Assembly (NCBI GenBank): GCA_002715745.1
Contig: PBAE01000007.1
Coordinates: forward strand, 48,762 to 58,199
Direction: 5' to 3'
DNA from: Woeseiaceae bacterium
GTDB lineage: Bacteria; Pseudomonadota; Gammaproteobacteria; Steroidobacterales; Woeseiaceae
DNA length: 9,438 nucleotides
Positions 1-9,438 of this stretch are shown here, piece after piece. The translations under genes and the position numbers were made by a program. The notes under the pieces are model-generated. The model saw only the letters and a program-made list of their open reading frames with translations, was not told the DNA's origin and did not search any database. Every line of letters starts with the position of its first letter. The first letter of the stretch is position 1.

Positions 1-9
1 GATCTATCA

Positions 10-564
10 TTATTGCGATTTATTTAGGTGACTACTTAATCTCGCATGAAATATTTCTTCGTTTGAATCGTTGATCACTTCGTTTTGGATGAGACAGATC
101 TTTTCATCTTCATTTATCTTGACCAATCCTAGCCTCTTAAATTCTTGAAGTGCAGAGTTTGGCGTTGCATTAATTCTTGCTTTTTTTATCAAATCATAAA
201 ATGAGTTTTTTGTATTCTTATAATCTAATTTCTTTGGTTGATTTTTAGGGTCTATATATTGATAGTCATTGATCCATATTTTTATAACCTTACTCAAAGG
301 TGAGACACTATATGATTGCGAATTCAGATTTGACAATAATCTCGACTTAATCTTTCTTACTTCTCTTCTAGAAATTCCTGTCGCCACAGAGATTCTTGAA
401 TTATTTGCAATTCGACCTCTCTTGCCAAATTTTTTTGATGAGATTGAAACATATATTTCTTTAATCATTATATCAAGCGAACGATAACTGATACCAAAAA
501 CAACAAACAGTTCAATTATTGGCCTGATAACTTTTTTTATTAGCTTGATCGTGACTATTTGCAT
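10..564 (-). CDS. DUF6502-like protein, possible HTH, function unknown
   Basis: This 184-residue basic protein has no known function. Its sequence pattern recalls the DUF6502 family, which is common in proteobacteria. Residues 12-46 form an amphipathic helical start with the family-like phrase GISYRSLDIMIKEIYV. Residues 54-76 (NNSRISVATGISRREVRKIK) look like a helix-turn-helix in which the second helix begins at SRREV. Residues 118-150 resemble the family's second conserved block, ending in an EFKRLGLVKI stretch. There is no signal peptide and no convincing membrane segment, so the protein is probably cytoplasmic. The ATG start lies 3 bp after the ligA stop with no Shine-Dalgarno sequence, which suggests translational coupling as the last visible gene of the smc-zipA-ligA operon. 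DNA binding is inferred only from the HTH-like segment. The family call was made from memory of conserved phrases, without a search. The gene itself is well supported by its length and by its tight packing. Confidence 0.72.
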   Translation of the reverse strand: MQIVTIKLIKKVIRPIIELFVVFGISYRSLDIMIKEIYVSISSKKFGKRGRIANNSRISVATGISRREVRKIKSRLLSNLNSQSYSVSPLSKVIKIWINDYQYIDPKNQPKKLDYKNTKNSFYDLIKKARINATPNSALQEFKRLGLVKINEDEKICLIQNEVINDSNEEIFHARLSSHLNKSQ

Positions 565-567
565 ATA

Positions 568-3259
<2,692 letters not shown>

Positions 3260-3280
3260 TTAACTAGCTCACTTCCTGTA

Positions 3281-6200
3281 TTATGTCTCTGAGAGCTTAA
3301 TAGCTTCATCAATATCAACAGAGACAAGTCTTGAGACGCCGGGTTCCTGCATTGTAACACCGGATAATTGTTTCGCCATCTCCATAGTAATCTTATTATG
3401 AGTAATGAATATGAATTGCACTTTTTTTGACATCTCATCCACAATTTCACAAAAACGATTAACATTTGTATCATCCAGCGGAGCATCAACCTCATCAAGC
3501 ATACAAAATGGCGATGGGTTTAATTCAAATATAGCAAAAACAAGTGCAACTGCCGTCAATGCCTTTTCCCCTCCTGATAGAAGATTGATCGAGCTATTTC
3601 TTTTTCCAGGTGGTCTGGCCATAACTGTCACACCAGCAGTTAACAGATCATTACCGATCAACTCCATATATGCCTGTCCACCACCAAATAGTTTTGGGAA
3701 CAGAGACTCAAAGCCAAAATTTACTTTATTAAATGTTTCTCTGAATCGTGATCTTGTTTCTGTATCTATTTTTCGGATAGCACCCTCCAAAGTAGATAAT
3801 GCGCTGTTCAAGTCTTCCAATTGACTATCAAGGTATTCTTTTCTTTCTGTATTGGATTCAAGTTCATCAATTGCTGCCAAATTAATTGGGCCCAATCGAT
3901 TGATCTTATTTGTTAATTTTTCAAGATTTTGGTTCATATCTTCCAAAGATTCTGACTCGTCCAGATTGTCTATTAGTTCCTCATACGTAAAATTTGTCTG
4001 ACTGAGTTGCTCATTGATTCCCTCTTTTCTACCCTGAATTTCCTGAAGATCACCTTTAGTCTCAGCTAGCGATGTTTTTGCTTTATCTATCTTTCTCTCA
4101 ACTTCCATCCTCGATTGGTCTTGAAGATTGATATTACTGTCAACTTCATCCAATAGTTTTCTTGCCTCATTAAGCTTTTCTTCAACATCAACTTTTACAT
4201 GAAGCTGTTCCTCAAGAAGTTTTTTATTATCGATGAGTGGCTGTTTGTTTAATTCAATTTGTTCTAGAATTTCGTTTTTTCTTGATTGAAATAACATTTT
4301 TTGCGATTGCATCCTCTCTAAATTTTGCGAAGCTGATTCTTTTGAGGTTAATTTTCCCTCAAATTGAATCTGCATTTCTTGATAGCGAGTTCGATCCTCT
4401 TCATATTGATCTCTGACCCTGCTTAATTCATTTTCAATATCAGTTTTTTGTATATTAAGCTCATTTAATTGTTTATTGCTCTCAACTAACTCCTTTTTGT
4501 ACTCCTCGATCAATGAAGAAACTTCAATTATTCTCTTTTCAAGTGAAGAGATTTCAATGCCTATTGCATCGATTGAAATTTTTCCTTCGATCACATTTTT
4601 TTCCAATCGCTCTAGTTGCATAACTAGGTTTTCTTTTAGATTTTTTATATCAACATTTTCACTGAGCAATGATGGGAGTCTCTCTTGAAGCCTATCTCTA
4701 TCTTTATTAGCAATTGATAAATCATTTTTTGCACTGGATAAGCTTGATTCATCTTTATCAAAGTTTATTTTCAGGTTTTTTAACTTTGAATCTAGTTCTT
4801 GTATTTGCTTCTCTCTGGATATTGCATTGTCCTTCTCAGCATCTAAACCCCTTGAAATCCTTACCCAATCTTTGCTAATCCATATTCCATTTTTTATTAT
4901 TACAGATTCACCAGCGTTCAACATATCTGTCATATTTATAGCATTATCTATTGAGTCTGATAAAAAAACATTACCCAGAATAGAATATATTGCATCTGGT
5001 GCATTACTTACTTTTTCAGCAAGTGTGTTGGATCTACTTGAGTTCTTTTCATTATTTATGTCATTAAAAAAAGTAACTTGACCAGATTTAAGGCTTGAGC
5101 TTACATCCATTGCACGCTGTATGCTGTCTATCTTGATTCCACCTAAATAATCACCCAATACTGTTTCTACTGCAGTTTGCCATCCTTCAGATACCGAAAT
5201 ATCATTTATGATGCGCTTATTTTTTTTAAAATTATTCTTTTTTAACCATGAATTTAAATTGTCGCTACTATTGTATGACGAATCCTGCATAGCAATTAAT
5301 TTAATATGTTCAGATTCAAATTCATTTAGATCCTTTTTTTTGCGATTAATTTCTATAGTTAGATTATTTTCTACCTCTCTAAGATCTCTTATTTCATTAC
5401 TTCTCTCTTCGATTTCACTTTTCAGATCATCTAATAAGACATAACTTTCATTAAACTTTATGTTTGCTGACTCTATTTCTTGCTTAAGAGCTTCCCTATC
5501 AGTTGAAAATATTTCTTCATCAATTTCTTTCTCATTTACTTTTAAATTTTTGAGTCTATTTTGGAGATTTTCTAATTGGTTTGATTCAATTGATATATCT
5601 TTTTGGAGCTCATTATTTTTGATGTTTTCAGCTTCCCAATTAGATTGCCATCTTTTGAGTGAATCATCAGCTTCTTGATAAGATTCTTTAGAAGACGTCT
5701 CGCTTATTTTCACTCTTTCAATATCTGGCGTCAGCTCTTCAAGACTGGATTCGATATTAGTTATTTTTTTCTTATCTTGAGAAATAATAGATTGAATTTC
5801 CTCTTCGTTAGAAATTGCATTCTCGAGGTCTCTTTTTTGTCTCTCTTGAATTTCATTTGTATACTCAATTGATTGCTCCAATCTGCTAATTTCTGAACCA
5901 ATTTTGTAATACTGAGCTTGAATTTCACTGAATTTATCATTCTTATCTGATTGATCAAGCCTAAGATTTTCAATGTTAGATTCTATTTTTCTTTGCTCGG
6001 TTACCTCAGATTCTAAAGTAAGCTCTTTTTTTGTGTATAACTTGTTAAGGAGATCTTTTTCGCTCTCTAAATTTCTTATTCTTAAGGCAAGAATATTTGC
6101 AGAAAGCTGACGTTCATCATGACGCATCTTTTTGTATCTTTCAGCTGTTTTTGCCTGTCTGTTCAGATGTTTGATTTGTTTATCCACTTCTTCAATAACA

Positions 6201-6787
6201 TCAAGTAGACGGTCTAAATTTTCTTTTGTTCTATTTATTCTTGTAGATGTTTCTTTTCGTCTTTCTTTATATTTTGATATTCCTGCTGCCTCTTCTAAAA
6301 AGATTCTCATTTCTTCTGGCTTAGCTTCTATAACACGAGAAATCATTCCTTGCTCTATAATTGAATAACTTCTTGGGCCTAATCCTGTCCCTAGGAATAT
6401 GCCAGTAATGTCTTTTCGCCTACATCTCACTCCATTTAGATAGTAATTAGATACGCCATCTCTTGAGACTGCCCTTCTTATTGAAATTTCGTTATATTTT
6501 GAATATTCACCCTTGATAGTTGAGGACGAATTATCAAAAAGTAGTTCAACTGATGCCGCACCTATTGGTTTTCTTGAGCTGGAACCCTTGAAGATGACGT
6601 CAGTTATAGAGTCGCCTCTCAATCTACTTGCTGAACTCTCTCCCATCACCCATCTTACAGCGTCAATTACATTAGATTTACCACAACCATTTGGACCAAC
6701 AACACCAACTAAATTTGAGGGAAATGTTATTGATGTTGGATCAACAAAGGACTTAAAACCAGAGAGTTTAATCTTGCTTAGTCTCAT
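3281..6787 (-). CDS. smc: Chromosome segregation ATPase SMC (condensin)
   Basis: SMC forms the ATPase arms of the bacterial condensin, normally with ScpA and ScpB, and compacts and segregates the origin region. At 1168 residues it is close to the Pseudomonas protein. The N-terminal half-head has Walker A GPNGCGKSN at 31-39 and a Q-loop glutamine at Q146. A coiled-coil arm rich in Glu, Lys, Leu, Ile and Asn covers about 170-505. The hinge covers about 510-650 and includes GWQTAVETVLGDYLGG. The returning coiled coil runs from about 655 to 1015. The C-terminal half-head has signature LLSGGEKAL (about 1069-1077), Walker B with MLDEVDAPLDD (catalytic E1099) and H-loop H1130 in FITHNK. All ATPase motifs are intact. 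It is the first gene of the operon and is divergent from dksA. The ATG is preceded by AAATAAA and no Shine-Dalgarno sequence. The start gives the canonical MRLSKIKLSGFKSF beginning. scpA and scpB are not in the window. Confidence 0.98.
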   Translation of the reverse strand: MRLSKIKLSGFKSFVDPTSITFPSNLVGVVGPNGCGKSNVIDAVRWVMGESSASRLRGDSITDVIFKGSSSRKPIGAASVELLFDNSSSTIKGEYSKYNEISIRRAVSRDGVSNYYLNGVRCRRKDITGIFLGTGLGPRSYSIIEQGMISRVIEAKPEEMRIFLEEAAGISKYKERRKETSTRINRTKENLDRLLDVIEEVDKQIKHLNRQAKTAERYKKMRHDERQLSANILALRIRNLESEKDLLNKLYTKKELTLESEVTEQRKIESNIENLRLDQSDKNDKFSEIQAQYYKIGSEISRLEQSIEYTNEIQERQKRDLENAISNEEEIQSIISQDKKKITNIESSLEELTPDIERVKISETSSKESYQEADDSLKRWQSNWEAENIKNNELQKDISIESNQLENLQNRLKNLKVNEKEIDEEIFSTDREALKQEIESANIKFNESYVLLDDLKSEIEERSNEIRDLREVENNLTIEINRKKKDLNEFESEHIKLIAMQDSSYNSSDNLNSWLKKNNFKKNKRIINDISVSEGWQTAVETVLGDYLGGIKIDSIQRAMDVSSSLKSGQVTFFNDINNEKNSSRSNTLAEKVSNAPDAIYSILGNVFLSDSIDNAINMTDMLNAGESVIIKNGIWISKDWVRISRGLDAEKDNAISREKQIQELDSKLKNLKINFDKDESSLSSAKNDLSIANKDRDRLQERLPSLLSENVDIKNLKENLVMQLERLEKNVIEGKISIDAIGIEISSLEKRIIEVSSLIEEYKKELVESNKQLNELNIQKTDIENELSRVRDQYEEDRTRYQEMQIQFEGKLTSKESASQNLERMQSQKMLFQSRKNEILEQIELNKQPLIDNKKLLEEQLHVKVDVEEKLNEARKLLDEVDSNINLQDQSRMEVERKIDKAKTSLAETKGDLQEIQGRKEGINEQLSQTNFTYEELIDNLDESESLEDMNQNLEKLTNKINRLGPINLAAIDELESNTERKEYLDSQLEDLNSALSTLEGAIRKIDTETRSRFRETFNKVNFGFESLFPKLFGGGQAYMELIGNDLLTAGVTVMARPPGKRNSSINLLSGGEKALTAVALVFAIFELNPSPFCMLDEVDAPLDDTNVNRFCEIVDEMSKKVQFIFITHNKITMEMAKQLSGVTMQEPGVSRLVSVDIDEAIKLSET

Positions 6788-6850
6788 TTTATTTGCTGAT
6801 CTGGAAGATTGTCATGATTTCCAATTGTAATGTATTTAAATAAATAAAAC

Positions 6851-6862
6851 GAATGTTCATTC
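6851..6862. promoter_or_regulatory. 12-bp palindrome, possible operator
   Basis: GAATGTTCATTC is two perfect 5-bp arms around a 2-bp centre. It overlaps the candidate smc -10 and lies about 20 bp upstream of the dksA P1 -35. Its form resembles sites bound by dimeric HTH repressors such as TetR-type proteins, but no regulator is visible nearby, and a 12-bp palindrome in this base composition can arise by chance. Confidence 0.25.
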
Positions 6863-6889
6863 ATATTTGATTTGGCCAATTCTTGACAA
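6860..6889 (-). promoter_or_regulatory. Candidate smc operon promoter
   Basis: Read on the minus strand, TTGTCA (6889-6884, five of six -35 matches) is followed after 18 bp by TATGAA (6865-6860, four of six -10 matches). The start would be near 6853, about 65 nt before the smc ATG. The -35 is made from the same bases as the dksA P1 -35. The weak -10 keeps this tentative, and other A/T-rich hexamers nearer smc could serve instead. Confidence 0.3.
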
Positions 6890-6911
6890 AAAAAACCATA
6901 AGAATAATAAT
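6883..6911 (+). promoter_or_regulatory. Candidate upstream dksA promoter (P1)
   Basis: A perfect -35 hexamer TTGACA (6883-6888) is followed after 17 bp by AATAAT (6906-6911), five of six matches to the sigma-70 -10 element. Transcription would begin near 6918, leaving a leader of about 75 nt before dksA. The region is very A/T-rich, so -10-like hexamers are expected by chance, but the exact -35 with ideal spacing is more informative. Confidence 0.5.
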
Positions 6912-6915
6912 TTTT

Positions 6916-6944
6916 CTTCCATGATTTTGTTAGATGAGTATAAT
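6916..6944 (+). promoter_or_regulatory. Candidate proximal dksA promoter (P2), GC-rich discriminator
   Basis: A perfect -10 element TATAAT lies at 6939-6944. The best -35 at 17-bp spacing is CTTCCA (6916-6921), only three of six matches. The bases after the -10 are GCTCAGG, a G+C-rich discriminator in otherwise A/T-rich DNA. Transcription would start near 6951, giving a leader of about 43 nt. A weak -35 combined with a G+C-rich discriminator is the layout known for promoters inhibited by ppGpp and DksA, so feedback control is possible. Confidence 0.45.
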
Positions 6945-6993
6945 GCTCAGGTTTCTAAAATTAAATCTTAAACACTTCTAAATAATTAAAACA

Positions 6994-7521
6994 ATGACAA
7001 AAAAGAAAGTTATAAAGAAAACGAAAAAAAAGATCGTCAACAAAAAAGCTAAAGCTGTCAAAAGTATGCCTAATAAGGATATCTTTTCCAGCCCAATAAA
7101 TGAGATAGGACCCTACAAAGCAAAAAGAGGTGAGGCTTATATGTCAGACTCACAATTAAAATACTTCAAAATGCTTCTAACAAAATGGAAGAATGATCTC
7201 ATTGACGAAGTTGATAGAACAGTAGTTCATATGAAAGATGAGGCAGCAAATTTTCCAGATCCAAATGATCGTGCAACACAAGAATCAGAATTTGGCCTTG
7301 AATTGAGAACAAGGGATAGAGAGAGAAAACTTTTAAAAAAAATAAATTCTGCATTAAACAGGATCGATGAAGGAGATTATGGTTATTGCGATGAAACAGG
7401 AGAAGAAATTGGCTTAAAAAGATTACAAGCAAGGCCGGTGGCTACCCTTTCTCTTGAAGCGCAAGAAAGACGAGAAAAGGCAGAGAGACAATATAGAGAT
7501 AGTGACGATAGGTACAGATAA
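6994..7521 (+). CDS. dksA: RNA polymerase-binding regulator DksA, zinc-site-degenerate
   Basis: DksA inserts its coiled coil into the RNA polymerase secondary channel and, with ppGpp, represses rRNA-type promoters and activates some biosynthetic ones. The coiled-coil core spans about residues 50-125. Its tip FPDPNDRATQ keeps D89, D92 and A94, equivalent to E. coli D71, D74 and A76. The globular end has the pattern C132-x2-T135-x17-S153-x2-A156, where E. coli has four zinc-binding cysteines, so tetrahedral zinc binding is not expected. Similar degenerate patterns are known in P. aeruginosa DksA2 and in alphaproteobacterial DksA. Residues 1-28 are an added tail with 13 lysines. The total is 175 residues against 151 in E. 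coli. The ATG at 6994 has no Shine-Dalgarno sequence. Met25 or Met50 could also be starts; Met25 would remove most of the lysine tail. It is a single-gene unit, divergent from smc and convergent with pnp. Confidence 0.95.
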   Translation: MTKKKVIKKTKKKIVNKKAKAVKSMPNKDIFSSPINEIGPYKAKRGEAYMSDSQLKYFKMLLTKWKNDLIDEVDRTVVHMKDEAANFPDPNDRATQESEFGLELRTRDRERKLLKKINSALNRIDEGDYGYCDETGEEIGLKRLQARPVATLSLEAQERREKAERQYRDSDDRYR

Positions 7522-7683
7522 TAAAGTAATAAAAAAGAGATAGAAAAAACCCTAGGGAGATAGAAATGATAGTGGGCATAAAAGACTAAGCAAGTGAGTA
7601 TCTTCATCCCGATTTAAAACTCCAGAAATCATAGTTGAAAGAAATATTAATGCTATATGGACTGGGAATTTAAAAATTGAAAA

Positions 7684-7704
7684 AAATAATTAAAACAATT
7701 ATTT
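7684..7704 (-). terminator. Weak A/T hairpin downstream of pnp
   Basis: AAATAATT and AATTATTT pair perfectly over 8 bp around a 5-base loop. On the minus strand the hairpin is followed by a short T run and further T-rich sequence, and it starts about 25 bp after the pnp stop. The form fits a rho-independent terminator, but the stem has no G-C pair and would be weak. No matching T run follows on the plus strand, so dksA would need another way to end. Confidence 0.35.
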
Positions 7705-7728
7705 AATATGAAATAGTGATATTTATTA

Positions 7729-9438
7729 TTAAGATTCGACTTCTTTCATGCTCAAGCGAACTCTTCCTTGCCGGTCAACTTCTAATACCTTCACCTTAAC
7801 ATCGTCGCCTTCAGATAATTTATCGCTGACTTTCTCAACTCTCTCTTCTGATATTTGAGATATGTGAACCAAACCATCTTTACCAGGTAGAATTGTTACA
7901 AATGCACCGAATTCCATCAAACGAACAACCTTCCCCTCATAGATTTTTCCAACTTCAACTTCTGCAGTTATCAGTTTAATTCTTTTTACTGCTTCTCTTC
8001 CTGATGAGCCATCTACTGAGGCAACTTTAACTGTTCCATCTTGATCTATGTCGATTGATGCGCCAGTTTCCTCAGTAATACCCCTTATTACAGCTCCACC
8101 TTTACCAATAACATCTCGTATTTTTTCAGGATCAATTTTAAATGATGTAATTGTTGGCGCCCATTCTGACATGTCGGTTTTAGATGAACTGATGACCTTG
8201 TTCATCTCACTTAATATATGAAGTCTTGCATCTTTTGCCTGATTTAGGGCAATTTCCATAATCTCTTTGGTAATTCCCTGAATCTTAATATCCATCTGAA
8301 GTGCAGTTATACCATCTTCAGTTCCTGCAACTTTAAAATCCATATCTCCGAGGTGATCCTCATCGCCAAGAATATCAGTCAGTACTGTATATTCCTCATC
8401 CTCTTTAACTAATCCCATTGCTACACCAGCAACAGGAGATTTTATTGGCACTCCTGCATCCATCAAAGATAAGCTTGTACCACAAACAGAGGCCATTGAA
8501 CTTGATCCATTAGATTCTGTAATTTCAGATACAACGCGAATTACATAGGGAAATTCTTCTTGGTTAGGCATAACAGCCTGGATACCACGTTTAGCGAGTT
8601 TACCGTGTCCTATCTCCCTTCTCTTCGGAGAACCTACAAATCCAGTTTCACCAACACAATAGGGAGGGAAGTTATAATGAAGCATGAATGTATCTTTATA
8701 CTCACCTTCTAACGCATCAATGATTTGAGCATCTCTATCAGTCCCAAGTGTCGTTACTACTATCGCTTGTGTTTCACCTCTCGTGAATAATGCAGAACCG
8801 TGCGTTCTCTCAAGAACACCTATTTTCACATCAATTGGTCTAACTGTTGTGGAGTCTCGCCCATCAATTCTTGTTTTCTCTTTTACAACATTGGATCTCA
8901 CAATTTGTTTTTCCAAGGCTGAAAATGCTTTACCTAAATCATCAGATGTCCATTTATCTTGATGTATGTCACGGAGTTGCTGAATTGATTGATCTTTTAT
9001 TGATGAAATTTTTTCACGACGTTCTTGCTTATTCTTAGTGAGATAGGCGTCTTTTATTGATTCAGCACAAGATTGCATAATAGCTTCAGAAAGATCCTTG
9101 TCTTGTTCTGGAGGACTCCATTCAATTTGAGGTTTTGATACTTCCTCTGCGAGATCATTGATAGCTGATATAGCAATTTGCATTTGCTCGTGTCCATAAA
9201 TAACCGCTTTTAGCATAACATCTTCAGAGAGAATATTAGCCTCAGATTCAACCATTAAGACTGCCTCAGAAGTTCCTGCAACCACGAGATCAAGATCGGA
9301 TTCCAGAAGTTGACTTTTACTTGGATTTAACACGAAATCACCATCTATGTAACCAATTTTAGCTGCTCCGATTGGTCCCGAAAACGGTAATCCAGAAAGT
9401 GAAAGAGCAGCTGAAGAACCTATAAGTGATGGTATATC
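7729..9438 (-). CDS. pnp: Polynucleotide phosphorylase, N-terminus beyond right edge
   Basis: PNPase degrades RNA 3'-to-5' by phosphorolysis and is a central mRNA-turnover enzyme. The reading frame stays open to the last base (first visible residues [16 protein letters not shown]). Comparison with E. coli puts that point near residue 136, so about 135 residues are missing. The GTG at 9333-9331 is an internal valine of the conserved VLNP segment, not a start. In visible-fragment numbering, the end of the first RNase PH-like domain is at about 1-75, a helical linker at about 76-185, and the second RNase PH-like domain at about 190-420. That domain has the catalytic motif [12 protein letters not shown] with D359 and D365, equivalent to E. 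coli D486 and D492. A KH domain covers about 432-490 with GKGG at 445-448, and an S1 domain about 496-566. The protein stops right after S1 and lacks the long C-terminal tail of E. coli PNPase. rpsO commonly lies upstream and may sit just outside. Confidence 0.97.
   Translation of the reverse strand, partial: DIPSLIGSSAALSLSGLPFSGPIGAAKIGYIDGDFVLNPSKSQLLESDLDLVVAGTSEAVLMVESEANILSEDVMLKAVIYGHEQMQIAISAINDLAEEVSKPQIEWSPPEQDKDLSEAIMQSCAESIKDAYLTKNKQERREKISSIKDQSIQQLRDIHQDKWTSDDLGKAFSALEKQIVRSNVVKEKTRIDGRDSTTVRPIDVKIGVLERTHGSALFTRGETQAIVVTTLGTDRDAQIIDALEGEYKDTFMLHYNFPPYCVGETGFVGSPKRREIGHGKLAKRGIQAVMPNQEEFPYVIRVVSEITESNGSSSMASVCGTSLSLMDAGVPIKSPVAGVAMGLVKEDEEYTVLTDILGDEDHLGDMDFKVAGTEDGITALQMDIKIQGITKEIMEIALNQAKDARLHILSEMNKVISSSKTDMSEWAPTITSFKIDPEKIRDVIGKGGAVIRGITEETGASIDIDQDGTVKVASVDGSSGREAVKRIKLITAEVEVGKIYEGKVVRLMEFGAFVTILPGKDGLVHISQISEERVEKVSDKLSEGDDVKVKVLEVDRQGRVRLSMKEVES

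Noticed and set aside
4476..6368. Several plus-strand frames of 65-85 codons opposite smc
   Set aside because: All are antisense to the SMC coiled coil, are rich in Ser, Phe and Ile as expected from reading A/T-rich coiled-coil codons backwards, and have no motif support.
6872..6879. TTGGCCAA palindrome in the divergent spacer as an operator
   Set aside because: Eight bases is too short to separate from chance, and the arms do not extend cleanly on either side.
7548..7560. CCCTAGGG palindrome after dksA as a terminator
   Set aside because: Only 8 bp with no loop and no T run following on the plus strand. It cannot form a typical rho-independent terminator.
7383..7607. Minus-strand open frame opposite the end of dksA
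   Set aside because: It is antisense to a well-supported coding region, has no recognisable motif and an unlikely composition (rich in Leu, Ser, Tyr). It looks like a shadow frame.
9331..9333. GTG as the start codon of a 534-residue PNPase
   Set aside because: The frame stays open to the window edge and the upstream residues align with E. coli PNPase, so this is an internal valine and the gene is simply cut by the edge.

Overview
The window is a compact, A+T-rich stretch of bacterial chromosome. It holds six genes, five complete and one cut by the right edge. The lineage is most likely a gammaproteobacterium. ZipA is essentially restricted to that class, and the order smc-zipA-ligA is the one known from Pseudomonas-type genomes, which use SMC instead of MukB. 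Low G+C, short spacers, overlapping genes, a very short ZipA linker and poor Shine-Dalgarno sequences would fit a streamlined marine gammaproteobacterium such as the SAR86 type. That narrower placement is inference.

From 6787 down to 10 on the minus strand lies one tightly packed putative operon: smc, zipA, ligA and a small DUF6502-like gene. Its junctions are a 21-bp gap, an 8-bp overlap and a 3-bp gap. SMC organises and segregates the chromosome, ZipA ties FtsZ to the membrane at the division site, and LigA seals nicks left by replication and repair, so the operon brings together replication completion, segregation and division. The last gene has no established function. A TAATG at its stop codon hints that the operon continues past the left edge.

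A 206-bp divergent intergenic region (6788-6993) separates smc from dksA on the plus strand. It contains plausible promoters in both directions and a short palindrome. DksA is the RNA polymerase secondary-channel regulator that works with ppGpp. This copy keeps the coiled-coil tip residues but has lost three of the four zinc cysteines, and it carries a lysine-rich N-terminal tail.

A 207-bp convergent intergenic region (7522-7728) has an all-A/T hairpin followed by a T run on the pnp strand. Polynucleotide phosphorylase (pnp, minus strand) then runs off the right edge and lacks about 135 N-terminal residues.

I saw no RNA genes, mobile elements, CRISPR arrays or large repeats, and no clear sign of an undescribed multi-gene system. 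The points most worth a second look are the DUF6502-like gene, the zinc-free DksA, and the layout of the divergent promoters.
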